54,992 nucleotides of DNA from Eubacteriales bacterium (GTDB lineage: Bacteria > Bacillota > Clostridia > Lachnospirales > Lachnospiraceae), in the NCBI GenBank assembly GCA_030524455.1, contig JAUNGT010000018.1:1-54992 (forward strand). The letters run 5' to 3'. Under the pieces are notes generated by a model. The model was not told where the DNA came from. It searched no databases and worked only from the letters and a program-made list of their open reading frames with translations. Below are positions 1 through 7,540 of this stretch, piece by piece. The position numbers and the translations under genes are program-made. Position 1 is the first letter of the stretch. The number at the start of each line of letters is the position of its first letter.

Positions 1-44
1 CTTCCGATATTGCCATCAGTGACTGGAGTTCATACGTGTGATCT
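1..44. other. Illumina adapter remnant at contig start
   Basis: Bases 19-40 match the 22-base start of the Illumina index-read adapter (GTGACTGGAGTTCAGACG then TGTG) with one mismatch, T for G at base 34 or so. Bases 41-44 (ATCT) match the adapter's end after an 8-base deletion, and bases 1-10 match CTTCCGATCT with one mismatch. This is from memory of the adapter sequence. The stretch is library-preparation sequence, not genome, so any reading frame crossing it is false. Confidence 0.9.
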
Positions 45-632
45 GCGGAAACCGAAGCCGCGCGAGCGAAAACCGAAGCTGCGCAGGCGGAGCTTCGGGA
101 GCAGAAAAAGCGGGAGGAGCAGCTTTTTTCCCAGATCGCAGGCTTAAAGCGGGAGCTGAGACTTTCCAGGCAGGCGCGGAACCAGGGGCAGGGCAGCGCA
201 TCCGAGCAGCAGGCCGGTCTGGACGGAGCCGCTTTTTTGCGGGCCGGTTTGGAGGGGATGCTTCGCATGGTGCGCCCCGCCGGGAAAACGGTCCGGCACA
301 GCGGGACGGAGAGCGCCGGAACAGGCCGTGTCCGGGAACAGACGGAAAAGCCGGCGAGGATGGAACAGACGGAAAAGCCGGTGAGGGTGGAACAGACGGA
401 AAAGATGGAAAAGCCGGCGGCGGAGGCGCCGAAAGCGTCCGCATCGGACGGAGCCGGCAGCGCTGCGCGGGCCCTCTCGGAGTCCATGGATCCTGTGTTC
501 GGGGACACGGACAGCTCTGCGTCCCGGCAGTACCGGCAGCATGTGAGCAGCGTAAACCAAACCATCGCGGACGCGCAGGAGCGGATCGCCCGGATGCTGG
601 GGGAGCTGCAGCGGGACGTGGACGGGGAGTAG
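45..632 (+). CDS. C-terminal part of a coiled-coil protein, 5' end missing
   Basis: The frame is open from the first real base to the stop at 630-632, giving about 195 residues of C-terminal sequence; the start lies off the contig. The first 45 residues are rich in Ala, Glu, Lys and Arg in a heptad-like pattern (AETEAARAKTEAAQAEL), as in a coiled coil. Then comes a low-complexity Gly/Ala/Gln stretch, an imperfect tandem repeat based on EQTEKP (about 350-415) and a second short helical region ending ADAQERIARMLGELQRDVDGE minus its last residue. No enzyme motif is visible. The frame was preferred over overlapping ones because of its helical, charged composition and sensible end. It converges on the germination gene, 42 bp away. 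Product unknown. Confidence 0.55.
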   Translation, partial: AETEAARAKTEAAQAELREQKKREEQLFSQIAGLKRELRLSRQARNQGQGSASEQQAGLDGAAFLRAGLEGMLRMVRPAGKTVRHSGTESAGTGRVREQTEKPARMEQTEKPVRVEQTEKMEKPAAEAPKASASDGAGSAARALSESMDPVFGDTDSSASRQYRQHVSSVNQTIADAQERIARMLGELQRDVDGE

Positions 633-674
633 GACAGCAGAGCCTGTTTGGCCGCCGGGCCTTACCGGCGCGCC

Positions 675-2087
675 TTACCGGCGTGCCTCCGGCAGCCGGG
701 TGCGGAAAATCTGGTGCAGCAGCTGTTTGCCGTTGAAGGGAAAGAGCGGATAGAGATAGCTCTGATTGCTGACCGTCCGGTTGCAGGCGATGGAGAGCAC
801 GAGGATCGCGACCCCGGCGAGATAGCCCCAGACGCCGAACAGGGCGGTCAGTATCAGATTGATGATCCGCATGAATTTCAGGGCGTAGCCCAGCTCGTAG
901 CTGTTCTGGGTGTAGTTGGCCACCGCCACAAAGGCCATATAGAGCATCACCTCGCTGTTGAACCAGCCGCTCTTTACGCTGAATTCCCCCAGCACCAGAG
1001 CCGCCATCACGGAAAGCGGCGTGCTCAGCATGTTCGGGGTGTTGACGGCGGCGAGCTTTAGACCGTCGATGGCGAGCTCCAGAATCAAAAGCTGCCAGAT
1101 CAGGGGAATGTGGACGGTATCCTGCACCGCGATGAAGGAAAAGCCCCGGGGAATCCACTGGGGATATTCCATCAGCAGCAGGAAGGTGGGCGTCAGGAAA
1201 TAGGTGAGGATCGCAATCAGCATTCGGGACAGCCTGAGATAGGTTCCGGTGATCGGCGGGAAATAATAGTCGTCGGCCTCCTCGATCACGTCGAAAAAGG
1301 AGGTGGGCGTGATCATGGCGGAGGGGGAGTTATCCACCAGGATGATAATATTTCCTTCCAGCACCTGGGCCGCGGCGGTGTCCGGCCGCTCCGAAAACTT
1401 GAATTTGGGAAACGGATTGTACCAGCGGCGCTGATAGAGGCATTCGGCCAGGCTTTCCTGGTTGAGGGTCAGGGCGTCCACCTGGAGGCTGTTGATCCGA
1501 TCCCTGATTTTTTTCAGAAAATCCCGGTCCACCCGGTCCTCCATATAGCAAAGGACGATGTCGGTCTGGGAGGAGGAGCCGGCCCGCAGCATTTCCATGC
1601 GCAGCTGGGGGCTGCGGATCCGGCGGCGGATCAGCGCCGTATTGAACACGACGGTCTCCACAAAGCCGTCCTTGGAGCCGCGCAGCACCTTGTCCTTTTC
1701 CGGTTCGGAGACGCCTCTTGCGGGGTATGTCCTGGCGTCGATCAGGATACACTGTTCGTAGCCGTCCACGAACATGGCGACCACGCCGGACATGACGGAA
1801 TATTCGATGCGGTCCCAGCGGTCCGCAAGATCCACCTCCCCGTAGGGGACAAGCTGCCTGCTCATGCCGTGGGCGTCGGACGGCATTTTGTCCGGGGTAA
1901 TCCCGATAAAATGCTGTAAAAGCTTCTGCATGACCTCGTCCTTGCAGAAGCCGTCTATCATATACAGACAGGCGCTTTTGCCGCCGACCTCCACAACGCG
2001 GCAGAGCACGTCGAAGCTTGTCCCGATTCCAAGCTGTTTGTTCAGATACTGCATATTGTCCGCCAGGCGGCCGCTCATTTTTTCCAT
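675..2087 (-). CDS. Spore germination protein, GerA/SpoVAF family
   Basis: A 470-residue membrane protein of the GerA family, the A subunits of nutrient germinant receptors and the related SpoVAF. The soluble N-terminal half carries the family block YPARGVSEPEKDKVLRGSKD and then GFVETVVFNTALIRRRIR; the second half has about five hydrophobic segments, from the stretch beginning LSRMLIAILTYFLTPTFLLL to one near the C-terminus. Length is usual for the family. The ATG at 2087 has GGGAG eight bases upstream. No B or C receptor subunit gene is beside it, which fits a SpoVAF-like or orphan protein better than a complete ger operon. By family it would sit in the inner spore membrane. A possible sigma-G promoter lies upstream. 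Confidence 0.85.
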   Translation of the reverse strand: MEKMSGRLADNMQYLNKQLGIGTSFDVLCRVVEVGGKSACLYMIDGFCKDEVMQKLLQHFIGITPDKMPSDAHGMSRQLVPYGEVDLADRWDRIEYSVMSGVVAMFVDGYEQCILIDARTYPARGVSEPEKDKVLRGSKDGFVETVVFNTALIRRRIRSPQLRMEMLRAGSSSQTDIVLCYMEDRVDRDFLKKIRDRINSLQVDALTLNQESLAECLYQRRWYNPFPKFKFSERPDTAAAQVLEGNIIILVDNSPSAMITPTSFFDVIEEADDYYFPPITGTYLRLSRMLIAILTYFLTPTFLLLMEYPQWIPRGFSFIAVQDTVHIPLIWQLLILELAIDGLKLAAVNTPNMLSTPLSVMAALVLGEFSVKSGWFNSEVMLYMAFVAVANYTQNSYELGYALKFMRIINLILTALFGVWGYLAGVAILVLSIACNRTVSNQSYLYPLFPFNGKQLLHQIFRTRLPEARR

Positions 2088-2116
2088 GTAAAAAACTCCC
2101 TTCCGGATTTTTTTAC

Positions 2117-2145
2117 TAGCTTGCCCCGGCCGGTGGGTTTTATGC
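2117..2145 (-). promoter_or_regulatory. Possible sigma-G promoter of the germination gene
   Basis: On the minus strand, GCATA (2141-2145), 17 bases, then CAAGCTA (2117-2123). This approximates the forespore pattern (GHATR, 17-18 bases, CATWHTA) with two mismatches in the -10, and sits 30 bases before the start codon of a gene family normally made in the forespore. Match by eye only. Confidence 0.35.
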
Positions 2146-2186
2146 CGGTAGGTTTATTCCTTCCAAAAAATTACGTTTTTGCAGAA

Positions 2187-2215
2187 TTGTATTTGCGGAT
2201 CATACCGTGTAAAAT
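2187..2215 (+). promoter_or_regulatory. Sigma-A promoter of the sugar transferase
   Basis: TTGTAT (2187-2192), a 17-base spacer and TAAAAT (2210-2215), 23 bases before the start codon at 2239. Good spacing and two fair hexamers. Confidence 0.55.
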
Positions 2216-2238
2216 AACTGAGTTGAGGGAGCCGTAAG

Positions 2239-3657
2239 ATGTATCAGAGAAAATCGAATTTGCAGAACCTGATTATCATGCTTTTGGACTGCGCCACCAT
2301 TGCTACGAGCCTGATCCTGGCAAACTATCTGCGCAACGGCAGGCTGTTTGAGAGCGATGATATGCGGATGGATTTCGGTCTGCTGCTGGGCGCCAGCCTG
2401 GTGGTGTTTTTGGCGCTGAATCTGTTCGGCAATCTGTATCGGGGGATGCTTTTGCGGGGCCCCCTGCACGAGCTTTTCTGCATTGTGAGAAACAATGCGG
2501 TGCTGTTTGCGGGGGCGGCGGTGAGCCTGTATTTCATGGGGCTTTTGGACGCCTACTCGCGGCTGGTGTTTTTGTATTTTGTGCTCATCGACTGTGCGTT
2601 GATGCTTGTCGTGCACCAGCTCTGGAAGAAGCTTCTGCCTTCCCTCTACCGGATTTTCAAGGAAAGACGGCGCACGCTTCTGGTGGCCGACGATGCTTTT
2701 GCGGAGGAGCTGGCGGAGGATATGCAGGCCTCCAAGGGGCTCTCCTACGAGCTGATTGGTATTGCGCTGATGGGCGATCCCGCCGGCAAAAAGCAGGTCT
2801 GCGGCCTGCCGGTGGTGGCAGGCAGGGAGGAGCTGGTGGACTACTGCACGACAGCCTCCCTGGACGAGGTGATTGTGGCCGTGTCGGATACGCAGGATGA
2901 GCGGACCCTGCGGCTTGTGGATACCCTCTCCCAGATGGGCGTGACGGTTCATTACCGGATCTCTGTGCCGGAGCTGTCGGGGGCGCATCAGAAGGCGCTG
3001 ACCCAGTTCGGGCGTTTTTACACCGTGACCTATGCCAACCGCTTCGTTCCCACGGGGCAGCTGGTGTTAAAGCGGCTGATGGATCTGGCGGGCGGCCTGG
3101 TGGGCTTTTGCTTTCTGGCGCTGCTGACCGTGATCGTGGGGCCTGTTATCAGGCTGGAATCGCCGGGGCCGGTGTTTTTTGCGCAGAAAAGAGTGGGCCG
3201 CAACGGACGCATTTTCAAAATGTACAAGTTCCGCTCCATGTACGCGGACGCGGAGGAGCGCAAGAAGGAGCTGATGGCCCACAATGAGATGAGCGGACTG
3301 ATGTTCAAGATGGAGAACGATCCGCGCATCACCCGGGTGGGCGCTTTTCTGCGGCGGACGAGCCTGGATGAGTTCCCTCAGTTTGTCAATATTTTGAAGG
3401 GCGACATGAGCCTGGTGGGCACGCGCCCCCCGACGCTGGACGAGTTTGCCCGCTACAGCCCCTACCACAAGAAGCGGCTGAGCTTCCGTCCCGGACTGAC
3501 GGGAATGTGGCAGGTGAGCGGCCGCAGCGATATCACGGATTTTGAGGAGATCGTGCGGCTGGACGTGGAGTATATCGATAACTGGTCGATTTGGCTGGAT
3601 ATCAAGATTCTGTTAAAAACGGTGCTGCAGGTATTTGCCCGCAAGGGAGCCAGATAG
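2239..3657 (+). CDS. Polyprenyl-phosphate sugar-1-phosphate transferase (WcaJ/exopolysaccharide type)
   Basis: A 472-residue protein of the family that moves a sugar-1-phosphate from a UDP-sugar onto undecaprenyl phosphate, the first membrane step of exopolysaccharide or capsule synthesis. It has four hydrophobic segments in the first 130 residues, a nucleotide-binding-like middle (about 140-260), a further membrane segment near 280 (VGFCFLALLTVIVGPVI), and the bacterial sugar transferase domain (about 275-472) with the conserved blocks KMYKFRSM, LRRTSLDEFPQ, GDMSLVGTRPP and RPGLTGMWQVSGRSD. The ATG at 2239 follows GAGGGAG with seven bases between. No other polysaccharide gene is adjacent, so the product is unknown. 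It may be cotranscribed with the sortase-like gene 21 bp downstream. Confidence 0.9.
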   Translation: MYQRKSNLQNLIIMLLDCATIATSLILANYLRNGRLFESDDMRMDFGLLLGASLVVFLALNLFGNLYRGMLLRGPLHELFCIVRNNAVLFAGAAVSLYFMGLLDAYSRLVFLYFVLIDCALMLVVHQLWKKLLPSLYRIFKERRRTLLVADDAFAEELAEDMQASKGLSYELIGIALMGDPAGKKQVCGLPVVAGREELVDYCTTASLDEVIVAVSDTQDERTLRLVDTLSQMGVTVHYRISVPELSGAHQKALTQFGRFYTVTYANRFVPTGQLVLKRLMDLAGGLVGFCFLALLTVIVGPVIRLESPGPVFFAQKRVGRNGRIFKMYKFRSMYADAEERKKELMAHNEMSGLMFKMENDPRITRVGAFLRRTSLDEFPQFVNILKGDMSLVGTRPPTLDEFARYSPYHKKRLSFRPGLTGMWQVSGRSDITDFEEIVRLDVEYIDNWSIWLDIKILLKTVLQVFARKGAR

Positions 3658-3678
3658 CTGCCGCCGGGAGGATATTTT

Positions 3679-4431
3679 TTGACTGGAACAAAAAGGATGG
3701 CCCTGCTGATCGGGCTGTGCAGCGCAGCGCTTTTGCTGGCCTGCTGCGGCGCAGGAGGCGCGCAGACAAAGGGCCGGGCGATGGAAAGCAGCGGGGAGCA
3801 GGCGGACACGGCAGCGGGCGGGACAGGCCCGACCGCCGCAGAGGTGATCGCTTCGGACAAAACGATCCCGGAAAAGCTGTCGCAGCTGAAAGAAATCAAT
3901 GGGGACGTTTACGCATGGCTGGAGATCCCCGGGACAGACATCAGCTTTCCGGTGCTGCAAAGCGCGGAGGATACCGCTTTTTATCTGGGGCATAATGAGG
4001 ATAAGGAGCAGGACGATGGCGGCAGCATTTATACCGAATATGAGAACAGCAAGGATTTTACCGATTATAACACGGTGATCTACGGCCGCAATGTGGACAG
4101 CCGCTTCGGTCGGCTGCACCAATATCAGGACCGGGATTTTTTTGATGAATACCGCAGGCTTTTGATCTATTTGCCGGAGCGGACGCTGGAGTACCGGATT
4201 TTCGCCGCCTACGATTATGACGACCGGCACCTGCTGGCCGCCTTCGATTTTTCGGATACGACGGTGTACAGCAATTATCTGGAGGACGTGTTTGCGATCC
4301 GCCGGATCGACGCTTTCATCGACGCCGATACAGAGGTGACGGCGCAGGATAAGATCCTTACGCTCTCCACCGGCGTTACGGGACAGGATGAGAGGCGCTA
4401 CCTGGTGCAGGCCGTGCTGGAGGAGCAGTAG
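3679..4431 (+). CDS. Sortase-B-like lipoprotein lacking catalytic His and Cys
   Basis: A 250-residue protein with a lipoprotein signal (hydrophobic run ending LLLACCG, lipobox Cys 22) and a class B sortase fold from about 65. Sortase B enzymes anchor surface proteins and need a His in a YGHN motif, a Cys in an LSTC motif and an Arg. Here the matching blocks are NTVIYGRNV (Arg 137 in place of His) and TLSTGVTG (Gly 232 in place of Cys), while the Arg before YLV (240) is kept. The frame is intact, so this looks like a maintained non-enzymatic sortase fold, perhaps a binding protein, rather than simple decay. The start is TTG at 3679: GGGAGG lies seven bases before it, and the next ATG (3697) is too far away. 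Its neighbours are a sugar transferase and a secreted protein. Confidence 0.85.
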   Translation: MTGTKRMALLIGLCSAALLLACCGAGGAQTKGRAMESSGEQADTAAGGTGPTAAEVIASDKTIPEKLSQLKEINGDVYAWLEIPGTDISFPVLQSAEDTAFYLGHNEDKEQDDGGSIYTEYENSKDFTDYNTVIYGRNVDSRFGRLHQYQDRDFFDEYRRLLIYLPERTLEYRIFAAYDYDDRHLLAAFDFSDTTVYSNYLEDVFAIRRIDAFIDADTEVTAQDKILTLSTGVTGQDERRYLVQAVLEEQ

Positions 4432-4444
4432 TTTTACAGTGGTA

Positions 4445-4471
4445 TTGACAGGCAAGGCCTGTTGATATAAA
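4445..4471 (+). promoter_or_regulatory. Possible promoter with an internal inverted repeat
   Basis: TTGACA (4445-4450) and TATAAA (4466-4471) are separated by only 15 bases, shorter than ideal. The inverted repeat ACAGGC-AAG-GCCTGT (4448-4462) fills the space, suggesting a repressor site. It would drive the secreted protein at 4522. Confidence 0.4.
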
Positions 4472-4521
4472 GAACGGAAGCCACACATCATTTTGATTTT
4501 TCAGAAAGGGGGATGATTGAC

Positions 4522-5256
4522 ATGAAGAAGAAAATGGCAATTATTCTTTCACTTGTTCTCGCATGCTCGATGAGCATGACGGCGATAGCGGCGCCCAGCC
4601 CGTCCCTGGTGACGAGCAACACCACTCCCGGGACGCAGATCATCGTGGACGATTCCGTGGCGGTTTCCAACGCTACGGTGAGCGCCCTGACAGGCGTGCC
4701 TGCGGCAACGCAGACGAGCACCGTAAACAGCGACAGAAGCGCCGTGCTGGAGGGCACCTCCTTCCGGACGGCGGCGGGACAGACGGTGGACGCACAGTCC
4801 GTGGCGCTGGTTGTGGCGCCTGCGCTGGAGCAGAAGGTGACAGAGACCACCGACTCTTACCGCGCGGCTCTGACCTCTCCCAGGACACAGATTTATAACC
4901 ACAGCGGCAGAGCGCAGCTCAACCTGACCAACCGGGAGGGCAAGGTGCGCATTCTGGATACCGTTGAGGTTTCCCTCAGAACCTCCGACGGACAGCTGGT
5001 GAGCCACAATGGCTCCGTGTCCTTCACCCGTTCCCTGGCGCAGATCCTCGGCGATTATGTGCTGGCGGAGGGCGAGACGGTTCAGGCGCTGTGCCGGAGA
5101 GCGGACGGCTCCTGGGTGGCGGTTCCCGTGGTGATCCGAAACGGCGTGGTGGCGGTCGGCCTGGCATCCTTCTCCGGCATTGTGGACGTGATCTTCACGG
5201 CCGTGGTCGGAACTGACATGACGGAGATCCCTGCGGTGACCTCTCCCAGGACCTGA
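4522..5256 (+). CDS. Secreted protein of unknown function
   Basis: A 244-residue protein with a clear Sec signal peptide (MKKKMAIILSLVLACSMSMTAIAA), probably cleaved after the AIAA motif; there is no lipobox. The mature part is rich in Ser, Thr, Val and Ala, looks mostly beta, and contains TSPRT twice, once mid-protein (ALTSPRTQ) and once as its last five residues. No LPXTG or NPQTN sorting signal is visible, so it is not an obvious sortase substrate. The ATG at 4522 is preferred over that at 4513 because the AAAGGGGG site is about ten bases from the former and touches the latter. A strong terminator follows. I do not recognise the family; its closeness to the inactive sortase makes a partnership possible but unproven. 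Confidence 0.75.
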   Translation: MKKKMAIILSLVLACSMSMTAIAAPSPSLVTSNTTPGTQIIVDDSVAVSNATVSALTGVPAATQTSTVNSDRSAVLEGTSFRTAAGQTVDAQSVALVVAPALEQKVTETTDSYRAALTSPRTQIYNHSGRAQLNLTNREGKVRILDTVEVSLRTSDGQLVSHNGSVSFTRSLAQILGDYVLAEGETVQALCRRADGSWVAVPVVIRNGVVAVGLASFSGIVDVIFTAVVGTDMTEIPAVTSPRT

Positions 5257-5294
5257 TCAATAACAGCAGAGCGTGTGGTTTCGCTTTAAAAGCG

Positions 5295-5336
5295 GCGCCG
5301 GCTCCCGCAAAACGCGGGACGGCGCTTATTTTTTTT
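5295..5336. terminator. Rho-independent terminator, probably bidirectional
   Basis: A stem of GCGCCG and TCCCGC (5295-5308, two-base bulge) pairs with GCGGGA and CGGCGC (5314-5325), followed by a T-rich run to 5336. An AAAA stretch on the left gives weaker termination for the opposing SpoIID-domain gene. Confidence 0.85.
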
Positions 5337-5352
5337 GAAATCGTTACCTGTT

Positions 5353-6618
5353 TCATGTGCCGGGCTCCGAGATCCGGGTGACCGCCACATAGATATTGGA
5401 GATCTGATACCAGGTGGGATAATCGGCCACGCCGGTGGCAGGCAGGTTGAAGATTTTCTGGAAGCTGCGCACGCTGTCTGCGGTGCGGGGACCGAACACG
5501 CCGTCCGCCGTGGTTTTTACAACCGCCGGGAAATTCCGGGAGATCCGGTTTAGCTGCTCCTGCATTTGGCGCACCTTGGCGCCGGAGGAGCCGACCGTCA
5601 GGTCGTAGCCGGGCCAGGAGGAGGGAACGCCGCTGATGGCCTCCGCCGTGTTGATGTACATATTGTTGCCGTAGTAGTAGCGCAGGATCTCGATGGCGGA
5701 GTAGCCCTGGTCGCCCAGGTATTTGGAGCCCCACTGGGAAAGCCCCTGACAGCTGACCCGGTCGCCGTCGCAGTAGCTGGTGAAAATCGGCTGGCGCACA
5801 CCCGGGCGGGACAGATAGTTTGCAAACACCGAGTCCACCAGCCGGTCGATATTGCTGTAAATATTGCGGCCGTAGATGAACTTCTGGTCGTAGGCGGTGG
5901 AGGAGGTGATGGTGAAATTGTAGCCTCTGGCCCGATACCATTCGGTGTAGACGCGGTTTAACGTAAAGGACTGGATCGCGAGAATGTTGGCGTAGATGGT
6001 GCTTTCCGGCCAGGTGGCGTAGATTTCCGAGGAAACCACGTTTTTGATATAGTCCTTGTAGCGGACATAATAGTTGGGAGCGCCTGCATCGTCCGGCAGA
6101 CCGTCGTGCACGATCACATACTCGGGAATGACGACGCGGCTCAAGACGATCTCGCCGGTTTCCGGATCGGTCTTTATTTCCGCCTCCGGGATTTTCGGGG
6201 GATATTCCCCGTAAAGCGTGTGATCGGGAATGGAGATGTCCTCCTCCGTGGCGTCGGAGATCTCGAGCGGAGTCATGGAGACCGGCTGGAGGCTGAGCTG
6301 GCCGGGCAGAAGCTCGGAGCCGGTTACCCGGACAGGCTCGTAGCCCTCCGCCTGCACCTCAACGGTATAGTCGGTGTAGGGACGTGGATGGGAGGGGGAC
6401 TGGGAATAGGCCGGATCAGGGGCCTGCAGCAGGACGGGGGACGTCTGTCCGGATTCGTCTGTGGTCAGGCGCTCCAGAATGTTTTCCGGCGAGGCGCTGT
6501 CCGCGATGGTGACGGCTGCGCCGGGAACGGGGAAGTAGCCGACGGAGGAGGTGACGTTGATCTGCAGCGTTCCTGCAAAAGCGTCCTCCTCCCGGGCGGC
6601 ATAGAATAAATCGGACAT
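5353..6618 (-). CDS. SpoIID/LytB-domain protein with peptidoglycan-binding domain
   Basis: A 421-residue three-part protein. Residues about 15-115 form a beta-rich, carboxypeptidase-regulatory-like domain. About 160-345 is a SpoIID-like domain: the VSSEIYATWPE block matches the SpoIID motif whose Glu is catalytic in lytic transglycosylases, and the CQGLSQWGS and EILRYYYG blocks match its C-terminal motif. About 345-405 is a peptidoglycan-binding type 1 domain (SSGAKVRQMQEQLNRI, ADGVFGPRTADSVRSFQ). No signal peptide or membrane segment is visible at the N-terminus, unlike classical SpoIID, so it may act from the mother-cell side or leave by another route. GAGAGG precedes the ATG at 6618 by six bases. 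A spore-cortex or septal-wall role is inferred from the domains. Confidence 0.8.
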   Translation of the reverse strand: MSDLFYAAREEDAFAGTLQINVTSSVGYFPVPGAAVTIADSASPENILERLTTDESGQTSPVLLQAPDPAYSQSPSHPRPYTDYTVEVQAEGYEPVRVTGSELLPGQLSLQPVSMTPLEISDATEEDISIPDHTLYGEYPPKIPEAEIKTDPETGEIVLSRVVIPEYVIVHDGLPDDAGAPNYYVRYKDYIKNVVSSEIYATWPESTIYANILAIQSFTLNRVYTEWYRARGYNFTITSSTAYDQKFIYGRNIYSNIDRLVDSVFANYLSRPGVRQPIFTSYCDGDRVSCQGLSQWGSKYLGDQGYSAIEILRYYYGNNMYINTAEAISGVPSSWPGYDLTVGSSGAKVRQMQEQLNRISRNFPAVVKTTADGVFGPRTADSVRSFQKIFNLPATGVADYPTWYQISNIYVAVTRISEPGT

Positions 6619-6712
6619 GTGAAACCTCTCAGGCTGGCGGATTGATCTGCTATTAAGATATGCCGCAGGCTGAGCGGCTGCGATTCAAAAAAAGAATATT
6701 CCGCCTGCTTGC

Positions 6713-7540
6713 TCAGTCCAGATTCAGGCATCGCCTCATGATATAGTCGGACAGGAAGAACAGCCCTGCCCCGGCCGCCAGGAAGAAGACGAAGCTTCCT
6801 GTATAAATTCCCGTCATAAAGTCGGAGAACAGGCTCACCGCGTCGCTGTCGCTGAGAAAGACCAGTTTTGACAGGGCGGGCATCAGAAACAGCGTGGAAG
6901 CCCCGCCGATCAGCGTCTGCAGTCCCAGATAGCAGAGAATGGAGACCATTACCTTGTGCCGCCCTACAAGCTGCCCCAGGGAAACGGAGGCATAGAGCAC
7001 CAGCAGAGCATAGGCGCAGGAGATGATCGTATAGGGCCCCAGAAACAAAAACAGCTTAAGCCCCCAAACCCCGGAAAACAGGCCCGTCATTTCGGCGGAA
7101 AGCCGTGCTGCATCGACATAGTCCTTTGGGGACACATAGACGATCCGGGGGATTGCCAGATAGCTGACGGCGATGATCCCGGCGCTGGCGATGATCCCGG
7201 CCAGATAATACCAGATTGTCCCGACGACAGCCTTGGAGGCGATCAGCTGCCAGGGCCTGACCGGAAGCGTGTGCATCAGATAGCCCTCATCGGTGTAGAG
7301 GTTCCGGTAAAAATGCACGCCCAGGTAGACGAAGGTGAGCAGGGCCACAAAGCTTACGATGATCACATAGGCCATAAACAGGGTAAAATTGCCGATATGG
7401 ATCTCCCCCTCGGCCGTCAGGGGAGGCGTCATATAAAAATACAGACTGCAGGCGGCAGAGAGAAGGAATGTCACCGCGAGAATAAGGACGGATATCCTCC
7501 AGGTCTGCTTCAGCTCATACTTCAAAAGCTTCTTTAACAT
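6713..7540 (-). CDS. ABC-2 type transporter permease
   Basis: A 275-residue membrane protein with about six hydrophobic segments, the first right after a basic start (MLKKLLKYELKQTWRIS), as in ABC-2 export permeases. It is the last gene of a three-gene operon, overlapping the ATPase gene by seven bases, with GGGAGG seven bases before its ATG. With a GntR/YtrA regulator first and an ATPase second, the operon resembles the ytr-type exporters induced by cell-wall stress. The substrate cannot be read from sequence; antibiotics, peptides or lipids are options known for the family. Confidence 0.85.
   Translation of the reverse strand: MLKKLLKYELKQTWRISVLILAVTFLLSAACSLYFYMTPPLTAEGEIHIGNFTLFMAYVIIVSFVALLTFVYLGVHFYRNLYTDEGYLMHTLPVRPWQLIASKAVVGTIWYYLAGIIASAGIIAVSYLAIPRIVYVSPKDYVDAARLSAEMTGLFSGVWGLKLFLFLGPYTIISCAYALLVLYASVSLGQLVGRHKVMVSILCYLGLQTLIGGASTLFLMPALSKLVFLSDSDAVSLFSDFMTGIYTGSFVFFLAAGAGLFFLSDYIMRRCLNLD

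Noticed and set aside
16..1158. Long minus-strand Pro/Arg/Ala/Ser-rich frame of 380 residues
   Set aside because: It crosses the adapter, overlaps the germination gene's frame, and its composition is typical of a GC-rich shadow frame.
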